Origin: JBCFAY01 sp038562375 | Lineage (GTDB): Bacteria; Bacillota; Clostridia; Christensenellales; CAG-138 | Length of the DNA: 64,000 nt | Assembly: GCA_038562375.1 (NCBI GenBank) | Contig: JBCFAY010000012.1 | Location: 1 to 64,000 of the forward strand | Reading direction: 5' to 3' | Part shown: positions 52,860 to 62,443 of the stretch, one piece after another | How positions within the stretch are numbered: position 1 is the stretch's first letter | Layout: every line of letters starts with the position of its first letter | Notes under the pieces: generated by a model | What the model saw: the letters and a program-made list of their open reading frames with translations, nothing else | The model's database searches: none | What the model was told of the DNA's origin: nothing | Position numbers and translations under genes: made by a program

Positions 52860-52997
52860 GGTATTATCCTTGGGACGCTGTCAGCCCGGGTCGCTTGGAG
52901 CGGCCGTAGTACGTCCATGAGAGGTAACAGCCCTTTCGGGCGTACCTATTCGTCCGACCGTTTATGGAGCAAGCTCCGCCGCAGCGGGAAAGCGCTT

Positions 52998-53510
52998 TCA
53001 ATCGAGCACCAGCGACGGCGCGGCGTACACGCGGGCGCCGAGCTCCGAGTCGAGCATGTATAGGCCTTTACCGTCGTGTCCGAACAGCTCGAAGCGCTTG
53101 ATGTTCTCGTCCGCGTTCTTCTCCTCTTCTCCCTGCTCCTTGATGAACCAATCGAGGAACTGGCAGGTGCGGTAATCGCGATCCGCCTGCGCCTCGGCAT
53201 AGATGGCGTTGATCAATGCGGTCACATACTTTTCATGCTCAAACGATACCTGCAAGGGTGTGGAAAAATCGGAGTAAGCCTTGTCGGGCGCGGCGATCTC
53301 GGCGAGCATCGGGCGCACGCCGTTGTTCTGCAGATATTGGGAGAACAGCATCGCGTGATCCCGCTCCTCCTGCGCCTGAACCTTATACCAGTTGCCGAAT
53401 CCGTTCAAATTGGCATCATAATAGAAGTTTGAAATATCAAGATAAAGATACGCGGAGTAAAATTCCTTGTTGATTTGTTCGTTGAGCAGCTTTTTGACCT
53501 TTTCGTTCAT
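52998..53510 (-). CDS. Ferritin (FtnA-like)
   Basis: A 170-residue ferritin with the iron-site residues in a typical arrangement: NKEFYSAYLYLDISNFYYDA, AQEERDHAMLFSQYL, and EQGEEEKNADENIKRF. Length normal. AGGAGG precedes ATG. Stores iron in a 24-mer shell in the cytoplasm. Confidence 0.95.
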   Translation of the reverse strand: MNEKVKKLLNEQINKEFYSAYLYLDISNFYYDANLNGFGNWYKVQAQEERDHAMLFSQYLQNNGVRPMLAEIAAPDKAYSDFSTPLQVSFEHEKYVTALINAIYAEAQADRDYRTCQFLDWFIKEQGEEEKNADENIKRFELFGHDGKGLYMLDSELGARVYAAPSLVLD

Positions 53511-53582
53511 GGAATGAATCCTCCTTTTTGAATTTATCGCAGTCCCGCGCCTTGCGGCCGCCTGCGCGGCCGGAAAGGCGCG

Positions 53583-55958
53583 TTACGAGCCGAATACCTG
53601 CTCGGCATAACGCACCGAGCCCATCGCGTCGGCGGAATAGCAGTCCGCGCCGATTTTCGTAGCGTAACGCTCGGTGAGCACCGCGCCGCCGACCATGATC
53701 CTGCACTCAGGCGCCTGCTCGCGCAGCAGCTCGATGGTCTTTTCCATGCCCACGACCGTTGTCGTCATAAGCGCGCTAAGACCTACGAGCTTGATATCGT
53801 TGTCCTTTACGGCGTTGACGATCACCTCCGGCGAAACGTCCTTGCCAAGATCGAGCACGTCATAGCTGTAGTTCAATAGCAGCGCCTTGACGATATTCTT
53901 GCCGATATCGTGGATGTCGCCCTTGACGGTGGCGACGACGATCCTTCCTTTTTTCTTCTGCACCTGACCGCTCTTGGCCATGTGCGCGCGGATGACGTCA
54001 AACGCAGTCTGCGCCGCCTCGCCGCTCATGAGCAATTGCGGCAGATACAGCTTGCTCTGTTCAAACCCCGCGCCGACCTCGTTGAGCGCCGGGACGAGCA
54101 TTTCGTCGATGATCTCAAGCGGCGCGCGCGATAAAAGCTCCTTGGCGGCGGCTTTTGCGGCGCGCTCCTTCATGCCGTGAACAACGGCCTGGTAAAGGCC
54201 CATCGCTTCGTCCGGCTGCGCGGACTTCGGCTGCTGATCGGAATACTTTGCGATATAGCCCATGCATTTTTCGTCCGCGCCGCACAGCGCGCGGGACGCA
54301 TAGAACGCGGCGAGCATTTCGTCGGAATTCGGGTTGATGATGGCGGCGGAAAGCCCCGCATGGATCGCCATCGTCAAAAACGCGGCATTGATGTGCTCGC
54401 GCGCGGGCAAGCCGAACGAGATGTTCGAAACACCGAGTATCGTGCGCGCACCCAGCCGTTCGCGGATCATGCGCATCGTCTCGAGCGCGATCAGCGCGCT
54501 CTTCTTGCCGGTGCTGATCGCCATCGCAAGCGTGTCGAACACCAGGTCCTTCTTCCCGAGCCCGTAGGTTTTGGCAACCTCGAGGATACGCTCGGCGATC
54601 GCAAAGCGCCCCTCTGCCGTATCGGGAATGCCGTTCTGGTCGAGCGTGAGTGCGATAACGGCCCCGCCGTATTTTTGCACGATCGGGAACACGCTGTGCG
54701 TGGACTCGGGCTTACCGTTCACGGAGTTGATCATGGGCTTGCCGTTGTAGCTGCGCACGGCGCGCTCGAGCGCCGCGACGTTCGAGGTGTCGATCTGAAT
54801 CGGCGCGTTGCAGACGCTCTGCACACTCCTGATCACCTTTTCGAGCGTGGCGACCTCGTCGATGTCGGGAAGGCCCGTGTTGATATCGAGGGAACTCGCG
54901 CCGCCCTGCTGCTGTTTGAGCGCCTCGCGCATGATATAGTCCATATCCCCTTCGCGCATTGCCTCCCTAAAGCGCGGGTTGCCGTTGGGGTTGATGCGCT
55001 CGCCCACGATCACGGGGTCGTCCCCGATCATCACTGCGTGATCGTACGAGGAGATGACCGTCAGCTCCTTCTTTTCGATCGGCTCGGGCGCTCGCGTTTT
55101 CAAGCGGTTCACCATCGCCAAAATATGCTCCGGCGTCGTGCCGCAACAACCGCCGAGCACACATGCCCCATGCTCCGCGATGCGCTCCATCCACTGGGCA
55201 AACTCTTCAGGGCCGACGTCGTAAACCGTCTCCCCATTCCTCGTATCGGGCAGCCCGGCGTTCGGCTGAACGATCAGCGGGATGGACGCAAATTCCCTTA
55301 GCGCGTCGACCAGATCGACAAGCTGCTTCGGGCCGAGCGAGCAATTTACGCCCAAGGCATCCGCCCGGAGCCCTTCGAGCAGCGCCACGACGGCGGCCGC
55401 GTCTCCCCCCGTAAGGAGTTTACCGTTGCTTTGAAACGTCACCGTCGCGAACACCGGCAGTCCGGTCTGTTCCTTGGCGGCGAGCACGGCGGCTTTGAGC
55501 TCGAGCGTATCGCTCATCGTCTCGATGAACACAAGATCCGCGCCCGCTTCCTCGCCCGCCCTGCAGACCTCGCCGAAGAGCTCGACTGCAGTCTCAAATT
55601 CCAGGTCTCCGAGAGGCTTTAAAAGCCTGCCCAAAGGGCCGACGTCGAGCGCCACATACGCCTTTTTCCCGCTCTTTGCGATCGCCTCGCGCGCAAGGTT
55701 TACCGCGCTTGAAACAAGCTGCTGTACGCCGTAGGGCGTGTCCTTGAGCTTGAGCGCGTTCACGCCGAAGGTGTTCGCAGTGATGATATCGCTCCCGGCG
55801 TCAAGATATGCGCCGTGAATCCTTCTTAACTCCTCCGGATGCTCAATATTCCATCCTTCCGGGAGCTCGCCCGCTTTCAGGCCCGCCTTATGAAGCATCG
55901 TGCCCATCGCGCCGTCGACAAACAGCAAACGCGGGCCCAGTTCGTCTCTGATACTCAC
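53583..55958 (-). CDS. metH: Cobalamin-dependent methionine synthase, without activation domain
   Basis: A 791-residue MetH. The homocysteine domain (about 1-300) has the zinc CC in VLGGCCGTTPEHI. The pterin domain (about 310-580) has GERINPNGNPRF. The B12 cap and B12-binding domain (about 600-790) have GDIHDIGKNIVKALLL. The C-terminal SAM-activation domain present in E. coli MetH (about 1230 residues) is absent and encoded by the adjacent gene. The chosen start is GTG 55958, in the GTGA overlap with that gene, with AAAGGA upstream. Confidence 0.93.
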   Translation of the reverse strand: MSIRDELGPRLLFVDGAMGTMLHKAGLKAGELPEGWNIEHPEELRRIHGAYLDAGSDIITANTFGVNALKLKDTPYGVQQLVSSAVNLAREAIAKSGKKAYVALDVGPLGRLLKPLGDLEFETAVELFGEVCRAGEEAGADLVFIETMSDTLELKAAVLAAKEQTGLPVFATVTFQSNGKLLTGGDAAAVVALLEGLRADALGVNCSLGPKQLVDLVDALREFASIPLIVQPNAGLPDTRNGETVYDVGPEEFAQWMERIAEHGACVLGGCCGTTPEHILAMVNRLKTRAPEPIEKKELTVISSYDHAVMIGDDPVIVGERINPNGNPRFREAMREGDMDYIMREALKQQQGGASSLDINTGLPDIDEVATLEKVIRSVQSVCNAPIQIDTSNVAALERAVRSYNGKPMINSVNGKPESTHSVFPIVQKYGGAVIALTLDQNGIPDTAEGRFAIAERILEVAKTYGLGKKDLVFDTLAMAISTGKKSALIALETMRMIRERLGARTILGVSNISFGLPAREHINAAFLTMAIHAGLSAAIINPNSDEMLAAFYASRALCGADEKCMGYIAKYSDQQPKSAQPDEAMGLYQAVVHGMKERAAKAAAKELLSRAPLEIIDEMLVPALNEVGAGFEQSKLYLPQLLMSGEAAQTAFDVIRAHMAKSGQVQKKKGRIVVATVKGDIHDIGKNIVKALLLNYSYDVLDLGKDVSPEVIVNAVKDNDIKLVGLSALMTTTVVGMEKTIELLREQAPECRIMVGGAVLTERYATKIGADCYSADAMGSVRYAEQVFGS

Positions 55959-56599
55959 TGTTGTTCCTTTCTGAACCTGCACGAAAGCAGGCCGCATTCG
56001 CCGCATTTGTTCCATTGTTCCGTGCGGAGCCCCTCGTATATCCCGATCGCGCCCGCGATGGATTTCGCGGGCACCAGCATTGAATTCTCGGTAAGCGCGA
56101 GCCCGATCCTGTGCGCCTGCGCCAGCTTGAGGACCCGCTCGAGGTCCTCCAGGCTCCAGTCGCCATAGCCCGGGCAGAAGCGCGGCGTCAGCGCGAGGGA
56201 GCATTCGGTCAGCCCATTGTTGATTTCATTGTGCCACGCGTTGAGCTCGTCCTCTAAAACAGCGTTCGCAGCCGCCTCCAGGATCACCGCACGGCTCATC
56301 TCCAGCAGGCTTTCGCGCGCGATGAGCCGGTCCACCTCAGCGCCGAGCGTCGCCGCGAAAAACAGGGCTTCCCTGCAGCCCTCCATGCGTTTTTTGAGCG
56401 AGCGGCTGATGAGCGCGACGCCGTCGGCCTCGATCCCATCCTCCGCCAAATCGATATAGAGGCGCCGGTACAGCACGCGAAAATTGACCGCGGCCTTCAT
56501 CTCCCGCAGCGCAAGCTCGGCAAGCGGCAGCAGCGCCTCGGCGCCCTCGCGCTGCCCTTTGGCAAGGTGATAAAGAACGTCCTCGGCCTTAACCGCCAT
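55955..56599 (-). CDS. MetH activation-domain protein (separate gene)
   Basis: A 214-residue protein matching the MetH reactivation (SAM-binding) domain. RFCPGYGDWSLEDLERVL is the family's SAM-contact motif, and it ends with CGECGLLSCRFRK. It re-methylates oxidised Co(II) with SAM. Overlaps the MetH start by 4 bp, so the two are made together in equal amounts. Together they restore a complete methionine synthase. Confidence 0.92.
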   Translation of the reverse strand: MAVKAEDVLYHLAKGQREGAEALLPLAELALREMKAAVNFRVLYRRLYIDLAEDGIEADGVALISRSLKKRMEGCREALFFAATLGAEVDRLIARESLLEMSRAVILEAAANAVLEDELNAWHNEINNGLTECSLALTPRFCPGYGDWSLEDLERVLKLAQAHRIGLALTENSMLVPAKSIAGAIGIYEGLRTEQWNKCGECGLLSCRFRKEQQ

Positions 56600-56722
56600 G
56601 TAGCTACCATCCCTGTATATTGCTCCGCGGTTGTCTCCGCGTTTTAATTATGATATTATCATAAGCACAATGGAAGGGCAATAAAGGTATAGGGAATTCT
56701 GGCAACGCTGGAGGAATGAACC

Positions 56723-57409
56723 ATGGCGGATTGGATTGCGCCGCTACAGCTTTCGGAGCTAAACGAGCTTACCATTGTCGTTCGCCTCGTTCTCTCCGCA
56801 CTATTAAGCGGAGTACTGGGCTTTGAGCGCACGCAAAAGCGCCGCCCCGCCGGATTTCGCACTTACATGCTCGTGAGCATCGGCGCGACGCTCGTGATGA
56901 TCACGGGGGAATTCCTCGCCAAGTCGCTCGGCGGCGATGCCGCCCGCCTGGGCGCGCAGGTCATCAGCGGCATCGGCTTCATCGGAGCCGGGACCATCAT
57001 GATGACCGGGCATCAGCAGATCAAGGGCCTTACAACCGCGGCGGGCCTCTGGGCCGCCGCCTGCATGGGGCTTGCCGTGGGAGCGGGATTGTATTTCGCG
57101 GCCATTATCACGTTTGTTCTGCTTGCGCTCGTCATGATACTCGCGGAACGCCTGCAGGGTAAATTCATCGCGCGCTCTAAACACATGCGCGTTTACATCA
57201 TTCTTGATAAGTTCGAATGCCTTCATAAGTTTTTGAATTACGTGCGCAGCCATGGCATCTCCGTCGACGATTTTAACCTTAACAGCACGGACAGCCACGA
57301 AGGGATAGGCGTCACCTGCGAACTGGGATTTAAAGAGAAGCGCGCTCATTCTCAGGTGATCGAGCTGCTTTCACAGTTTGAAGGCGTCGCGTTTCTTGAG
57401 GAGTTTTAG
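56723..57409 (+). CDS. MgtC/SapB-family membrane protein
   Basis: A 228-residue protein with about five transmembrane helices (LVLSALLSGVLGFERTQKRR, SGIGFIGAGTIMMTGHQQIK are family hallmarks) and a C-terminal ACT-like soluble domain (about 150-228). Related to MgtC in magnesium-limited growth; the biochemical role is not settled. GGAGGA precedes ATG. Confidence 0.9.
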   Translation: MADWIAPLQLSELNELTIVVRLVLSALLSGVLGFERTQKRRPAGFRTYMLVSIGATLVMITGEFLAKSLGGDAARLGAQVISGIGFIGAGTIMMTGHQQIKGLTTAAGLWAAACMGLAVGAGLYFAAIITFVLLALVMILAERLQGKFIARSKHMRVYIILDKFECLHKFLNYVRSHGISVDDFNLNSTDSHEGIGVTCELGFKEKRAHSQVIELLSQFEGVAFLEEF

Positions 57410-57515
57410 GCGCCGAATTTGTACCCATATAGGTAACACAAGGCGACGGTTTGGGGTGCGCCATTTACCTATGATATGATATATGAAAAGGTAATGCAGG
57501 TGAACAATATTCCAC
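57410..57515. other. Intergenic region before the transposase relic
   Basis: Nothing recognised; AT-rich with a short direct repeat GGTAA. It lies directly downstream of the MgtC gene. Confidence 0.4.
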
Positions 57516-57608
57516 GATTATTTGATTTTAAAGGCCATTGGCGGGATTTCACAGCGTCAGATTGCTAGAATTCTTGGAGTGGCACCCAATCTTGTCTTCA
57601 GAACATAA
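57516..57608 (+). pseudogene. Transposase HTH remnant
   Basis: A plus-strand frame reads ILKAIGGISQRQIARILGVA and then PNLVFRT before TAA 57606-57608. It is the C-terminal HTH of a REP-associated/IS200-type transposase or a resolvase-like recombinase. The rest of the gene is gone. Confidence 0.55.
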
Positions 57609-58118
57609 ATGGCGCACGAGAACCCTTTGAACCGCTGAATCCCTTTGAACCTCTATCGTCAATAGCCCGAAAGAAATCCCGTGAAAGACTTTTGAAATGC
57701 AATTCTCCAACTTCGTCAAAAAGACTTGACTCTGGAAAATCCTGGGTATAAGATGAACATGTATTTATAGATAGGCGGCGCCGCAACGGTATGCGGCGTA
57801 TATAATCGGTTCATACGAATTTGTTGCACGATTAAGCAGCTTCAGGCCAGGATAATTGAATATTTGGGTACTACCAACGGGCTTTGTGTGGTGGGATAGG
57901 CGTTGCGCCTGTCTGGAAGCGGTATAGTTACTGCATTGACGGCGAGCTCTGGCTAGGTATATTGGCATTGCATCGGTGCTAAAAGTGCATCGTTGCGGTT
58001 TGATATGCAGGCCGGGGCACGCTTTTATTGTACTACATTGTATAAGCTGAGCGGCCCCTCAAGCACTGGAGGAGCCAACACGCTTCTGGATATTACGAAA
58101 AGGGGGGAATATTAGAAA
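57609..58118. other. Intergenic region before the sugar ABC operon
   Basis: No intact gene. The stretch 57620-57760 translates on the plus strand to a basic Ser/Lys/Pro-rich scrap (EPFEPLNPFEPLSSIARKKS) that could be transposon debris. The promoter of the ABC operon should lie in 57800-58100. Confidence 0.4.
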
Positions 58119-59060
58119 TTGGAAACGAAGTCGATATCGCGGCCGTGGCTGCGCTCGGCTCGGAGGGCTTTGCCGCCGCCCAGCGCTCAGCTTCGGCGCC
58201 CACATATAAAAAAAGGCATGAAGATTGCGCTGTTCCTTGCCCCAATTCTGATTTTTACGATCCTTTTTATATACTATCCTTTTATTAAAAACATCATCAA
58301 TAGCTTCTGCACGGTAAATGAAAAGGGTAATATCACCGGCTTTATCGGTCTGGATAATTATGCCTACGTATTCGGACGCAGCGATTTCCAAAAGGCGGTT
58401 TTGAATACGCTGCTCATCACGGCCATCAATGTGCCCGTCACGTTGTTCGTCACTATTTCTCTGGCGTTGATTGCAACCAAAAGGCGCCGTTTCAGTTCGG
58501 TTTATGAAACATTGTTCACCATGCCGATGTCGGTATCCATGTCGGCGGCATGTATGGTGTTTAAATCCATGTTCAGTCCCACGCTCGGATTCATCAACGC
58601 GTTCTTCGGGAGCAACCTGGGCTGGTTTGAGAGCCGTACCACCGCTATTTATACGGTGATCATACTGACGGTTTGGATGGGCATCGGTTTCGACTTTCTG
58701 CTGTTCCAGTCGGCGCTGCGCGGGATACCCAACCATGTAATGGAGGCAGCCAGGCTCGATGGCGCGGGTTTCTTCAAACGCCTGTTCAAGATCCAGCTGC
58801 CCATGATCTCGCCCACCATCCTTTATGTGGTCTGTACCAACACCGTGCTCGCCATGATGTGCTCGGGGCCTATGATCATCATCACCCAGGGCGGGCCCTC
58901 GCGATCTACCACCACATTGATGTATATGATGTTCGCGTCGGGATACGGCAGCTCCAACTACAGCCTGGCGGCGGTTGTCAGCCTGGTGGCTTTCGCTCTT
59001 ACGCTCAGCTTTACGGTCCTCGCGTTTGTATTTGAGCGAAAGAAGGTGCATTATCAGTGA
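58119..59060 (+). CDS. Sugar ABC transporter permease (UgpA/MalF-like)
   Basis: A 313-residue permease with six transmembrane helices and the EAA-loop EAARLDGAGFFKRLFKIQLP (about 215-235), where it contacts the ATPase. The start is uncertain: TTG 58119 after GGGGGG, or ATG 58218. A long Arg/Pro-rich N-terminus favours a later start in the family. No ATPase gene is in this operon; a shared MsmK-type ATPase must serve it. Confidence 0.85.
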   Translation: METKSISRPWLRSARRALPPPSAQLRRPHIKKGMKIALFLAPILIFTILFIYYPFIKNIINSFCTVNEKGNITGFIGLDNYAYVFGRSDFQKAVLNTLLITAINVPVTLFVTISLALIATKRRRFSSVYETLFTMPMSVSMSAACMVFKSMFSPTLGFINAFFGSNLGWFESRTTAIYTVIILTVWMGIGFDFLLFQSALRGIPNHVMEAARLDGAGFFKRLFKIQLPMISPTILYVVCTNTVLAMMCSGPMIIITQGGPSRSTTTLMYMMFASGYGSSNYSLAAVVSLVAFALTLSFTVLAFVFERKKVHYQ

Positions 59061-59890
59061 CAAATCGCATAAAAAGGCGCGTGGGCGATTCCGTCGTTAC
59101 AGTCATCGCGATCTGCATCGGTCTGATTCTGATTTTTCCCATCATATACTGCGTGCTCGGCGCGTTCAAGACGCCTGCGGAGTTCATGTCATCCAAACTT
59201 CTGCCGGGCAGCTTCGCTTATATGGAGAACTTCACCAATGCCTTGAACCAGGCGCCCCTGTTGCGCTACATGGTGAACTCCTTCATCGTGGCGTTATTTG
59301 GTACCGTGATCCGGCTGGTTCTGTCCGTCATGGCGGCTTATGTGTTCGCGCATTATGAGTTTCGGCTGAAAAATCTCTGCTTTTTCCTCGTGCTGGGCAC
59401 CATGATGATGCCGGGAGATATTTTACTGGTCACCAACTATATGACGGTATCCAAGCTGGGCCTTTTAAACAGCTACCTTGGTATGTGCATCGTCTCCTTT
59501 GTCAGCGCCAGCCAAATGTTCATGCTGCGCCAGCGGTTCCTTTCCGTACCGCGCGATATGCGGCATGCGGCCATGATCGACGGCTGCGGGGATGTGCGCT
59601 ATATCCTCACCGTACTGATGCCCATTTGCAAGCCGGTCATCACCACGCTGTTCGTACAGAGCTTCATCACGCTGTGGAACACCTACCTGTGGCCGTTGAT
59701 CGTTACCGCCAGCAGTTCGGAGATGCGCACCATCATGGTGGGCATCACGAAGCTCAATTCGTGGGAGGACACCAATTACGAGCTGGTGCTCGCTGGCGTG
59801 GCGATCTCGCTGATCCCGTCGCTTCTGTTGTTCCTGGGCATGCGCCGCAACATGCGCAAGGGTGGGATGGACGGCGCGCTGGTAGGCTAA
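59057..59890 (+). CDS. Sugar ABC transporter permease (UgpE/MalG-like)
   Basis: A 277-residue permease with six helices and the EAA-like HAAMIDGCGDVRYILTVLMP loop. GTG 59057 overlaps the preceding stop (GTGA). Forms the channel with the first permease. Confidence 0.9.
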   Translation: MTNRIKRRVGDSVVTVIAICIGLILIFPIIYCVLGAFKTPAEFMSSKLLPGSFAYMENFTNALNQAPLLRYMVNSFIVALFGTVIRLVLSVMAAYVFAHYEFRLKNLCFFLVLGTMMMPGDILLVTNYMTVSKLGLLNSYLGMCIVSFVSASQMFMLRQRFLSVPRDMRHAAMIDGCGDVRYILTVLMPICKPVITTLFVQSFITLWNTYLWPLIVTASSSEMRTIMVGITKLNSWEDTNYELVLAGVAISLIPSLLLFLGMRRNMRKGGMDGALVG

Positions 59891-59978
59891 TACGCCATAT
59901 TGCATGAGGAACTGTCGGCAAGCCCACCTGTTCTGAATGCCTTGATATATGGAAATGAATAATTATGGAGGGAAACAG

Positions 59979-61379
59979 ATGAAAAAGAATATGCAAAAAA
60001 TCTTGGTGTTGTTCCTTGTAATCGTCATGCTTAGCCTTACGGCTTGCAGCAGCCCGACGAATACCCCCGCGGATACCACCGCGCCCGCGGTTACCGCCCC
60101 CCCTGCCGACGTACCCGAAAAGCCTGAGTCCTTGTTGGGTACAAAGGATGTCACCATCAACTTCTGGCACTGCGCTTCCGATGAAGCCGGTGTGCTGATG
60201 GACAAGTACATTAAGGAGTTCAACGAGACCAACGAGTATGGGATCACCGTGAACGCGATCTATCAGGGACAGTATTCCGATGCGACTACGCTGCTTAAGA
60301 CCATCCTCTCCGCTGAGAACTATAGCGAGCTGCCCGACGTCATGCAGATGGACGCCACCGGCAAGGTGCCCTACTTCAACTCCACAAAGGCCTATACCGT
60401 GGACGCCGCGCTCGCGGATCATCCGGATGATGCGTTCCTCTCCAACTACCTGACCGTCGCTATGGGCAACTGGCAGTTCTCCGGTGCTCAGCTGGGCCTG
60501 CCCTTTGCCACCTCCACCAGCGTCACCTATTACAATAAGAACCTGCTCACCCAAGCCGGTTGGGACAAGGCTCCCGATACCTTCGCGGATGTAGTCGCCC
60601 TGTACAATGATATGCAGGCGGCCGGCATGGCACAGAAGGTGCTGCAGAGCGTCCCGAACTCCCCCTCGCTGACCAACTGGATCGGCCAGCTGGGCAGCTA
60701 TGTGGTGGACCAGAGTAACGGTACAGGCGGCAACGCCAGCAAGCTGGTGTGCATTGAAAACGGCACGCTGGCCAAGTTCCTCACAGAGTGGAAAGCAATG
60801 TATGACGCCGGCGCGATCCTGAACGAGGACGCCTCAATCGACCTGTTCATCGCGGGCGACGTGGCGCTGCTAGCGAACTCCTCCTCCAACATCGCCCCCA
60901 TCATCGAAAAGGTCGGCGGCGCATTTGAGGTGGGCGTAAGCAACTACCTGCGTGTGAGCAGCGACGCTGCCTATGGTGCGACGGTGTCCGGGTCCTGCGT
61001 GGCTATGTTCGATTCCGGGGACGCCCTGCGTAAGGAGGCTTCCTGGTACTTCATGCAGTACCTGACTTCCGGCGATGTGCAGGCGGACTTCGCGGCCAAT
61101 ACCGGTTACATCCCCGCCAACGTGGCGGCGCTGGAAAAAGATGTTTACAAGAACGTTACGGTTGAGTATCCGCAGTATGCCGTGGCCTATGAGCAGCTGA
61201 CCAATACGCCTGCGGACATGCGCAGCATCACGGTTGGCCCCTCCAAAGACTTCTACTATGCCATAATGCAGTGCTCCTCCGACATGCTTGAGCAGAACCA
61301 GACGGTGGAAGAGACCGTTGGGATCATGGCCGATGAGCTGAACAATCTACTCGCCGAGTATGCGCGCAGCAACCCGTAA
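59979..61379 (+). CDS. Sugar ABC transporter substrate-binding lipoprotein
   Basis: A 466-residue extracellular solute-binding protein (family 1 type) with lipobox LTAC (Cys20) and KDVTINFWHCASDEAGVLMD at the start of the mature domain. GGAGGG precedes ATG 59979. Probably captures an oligosaccharide or sugar phosphate/alcohol for the two permeases. Confidence 0.92.
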   Translation: MKKNMQKILVLFLVIVMLSLTACSSPTNTPADTTAPAVTAPPADVPEKPESLLGTKDVTINFWHCASDEAGVLMDKYIKEFNETNEYGITVNAIYQGQYSDATTLLKTILSAENYSELPDVMQMDATGKVPYFNSTKAYTVDAALADHPDDAFLSNYLTVAMGNWQFSGAQLGLPFATSTSVTYYNKNLLTQAGWDKAPDTFADVVALYNDMQAAGMAQKVLQSVPNSPSLTNWIGQLGSYVVDQSNGTGGNASKLVCIENGTLAKFLTEWKAMYDAGAILNEDASIDLFIAGDVALLANSSSNIAPIIEKVGGAFEVGVSNYLRVSSDAAYGATVSGSCVAMFDSGDALRKEASWYFMQYLTSGDVQADFAANTGYIPANVAALEKDVYKNVTVEYPQYAVAYEQLTNTPADMRSITVGPSKDFYYAIMQCSSDMLEQNQTVEETVGIMADELNNLLAEYARSNP

Positions 61380-61425
61380 GGTCCGGGAACAACTGTAACG
61401 AAGACCCTGCGGACGCAGGTTGAGT

Positions 61426-61459
61426 GAGAGCCTACTGCAACGCGGCAGGCTCTCTCTTT
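61426..61459 (+). terminator. Terminator between binding-protein and isomerase genes
   Basis: GAGAGCCT (61426-61433) pairs with AGGCTCTC (61447-61454), followed by TCTTTC. A T-poor tail suggests partial read-through, lowering expression of the isomerase gene relative to the binding protein. Confidence 0.65.
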
Positions 61460-61478
61460 CAATAACGAAAGGACAGCT

Positions 61479-62381
61479 ATGGAGATTTCTACTTCTACGA
61501 ATATATGCGCCTTTCAGGCCGGACAGGAACGCAACCCCCTTGAATTTTGCATCGCGGAATGCGCAAAGGCAGGCTATAAGGTGCTGGATATCAACTTCTG
61601 CGAGGCGATGAACCCGAATTCACGCATGCGCGGCGACAATTGGGAGGATTACGTGCGCGATATCGGGGCCGTTGGCAAGCGCTGGGGCGTCATCTTCAGA
61701 CAGTCCCATCTCCCGTACTACGATATCTTTGCGGATAACGACTCCGATAAAGTAAAGACCATGGAGGAGCTGATCCGCCGCTCTATAATCGCCTCCGCCA
61801 TGCTGGGCGTGGAATGGACCGTCACCCATCCCGGTACGGTCTATTCGGCCGGGCCTGATATGTCGGTTTCGCTTGAACGTAATGTGGAATACTATTCGGT
61901 ACATGTGGAAACAGCGCGGAAATGCGGAATGGGTATCGCGCTGGAGAACGAATTCGAATACAGATCGGCTCCCTACCAGCATATGTTCTGTGCGTCTGCG
62001 TATGAACTGGTGCAACTGGTGGACTCCTTGGGCGATCCGAAGCATGTGGGCGTCTGCTATGACTTCGGCCACGGGAACCTGGTGGGCGGCTTCCACAGGC
62101 AGAGCCTGAACATCATCGGCCAGCGCCTGCAAGCCATCCATGTGCAGGATAACCACGGCCTGGATGACGAACACCTGATGCCCTTCCATGGGAACATCAA
62201 TTGGGAGGATGCAATGGCGGGCCTTGCCGATATCGATTACAAGGGCGACCTGACCTATGAGATCCAGGAATTCGGGCGGTACTTCCCCAACGACCGGAAA
62301 TACCTGGTGATAGAGTATTCTCTGCGGGTGGGGCAGGTGCTGGTGGAGATGTTCGAGAACGCCCGAGCAACGCGGCAATAA
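61479..62381 (+). CDS. Sugar-phosphate isomerase/epimerase-like TIM-barrel protein
   Basis: A 300-residue xylose-isomerase-like TIM-barrel protein. Metal and active-site regions appear in TVTHPGTVYSAGPDM, ALENEFEYRSAP, GVCYDFGHGNLVGGFH and AIHVQDNHGLDDEHL. AAAGGA precedes ATG. Related to IolE/hydroxypyruvate-isomerase-type enzymes. Likely converts the sugar imported by the neighbouring ABC system. Confidence 0.82.
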   Translation: MEISTSTNICAFQAGQERNPLEFCIAECAKAGYKVLDINFCEAMNPNSRMRGDNWEDYVRDIGAVGKRWGVIFRQSHLPYYDIFADNDSDKVKTMEELIRRSIIASAMLGVEWTVTHPGTVYSAGPDMSVSLERNVEYYSVHVETARKCGMGIALENEFEYRSAPYQHMFCASAYELVQLVDSLGDPKHVGVCYDFGHGNLVGGFHRQSLNIIGQRLQAIHVQDNHGLDDEHLMPFHGNINWEDAMAGLADIDYKGDLTYEIQEFGRYFPNDRKYLVIEYSLRVGQVLVEMFENARATRQ

Positions 62382-62443
62382 CGAAACAGCGCATGCGAAA
62401 AGGGCTATGAAAACCCGTTTTTGCCGTGACGAAGGATACACTC

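Noticed and set aside
58059..59063. 334-codon minus-strand frame
   Set aside because: It is antisense to the ABC permease gene, with a His/Arg/Gln-rich, domain-free product.
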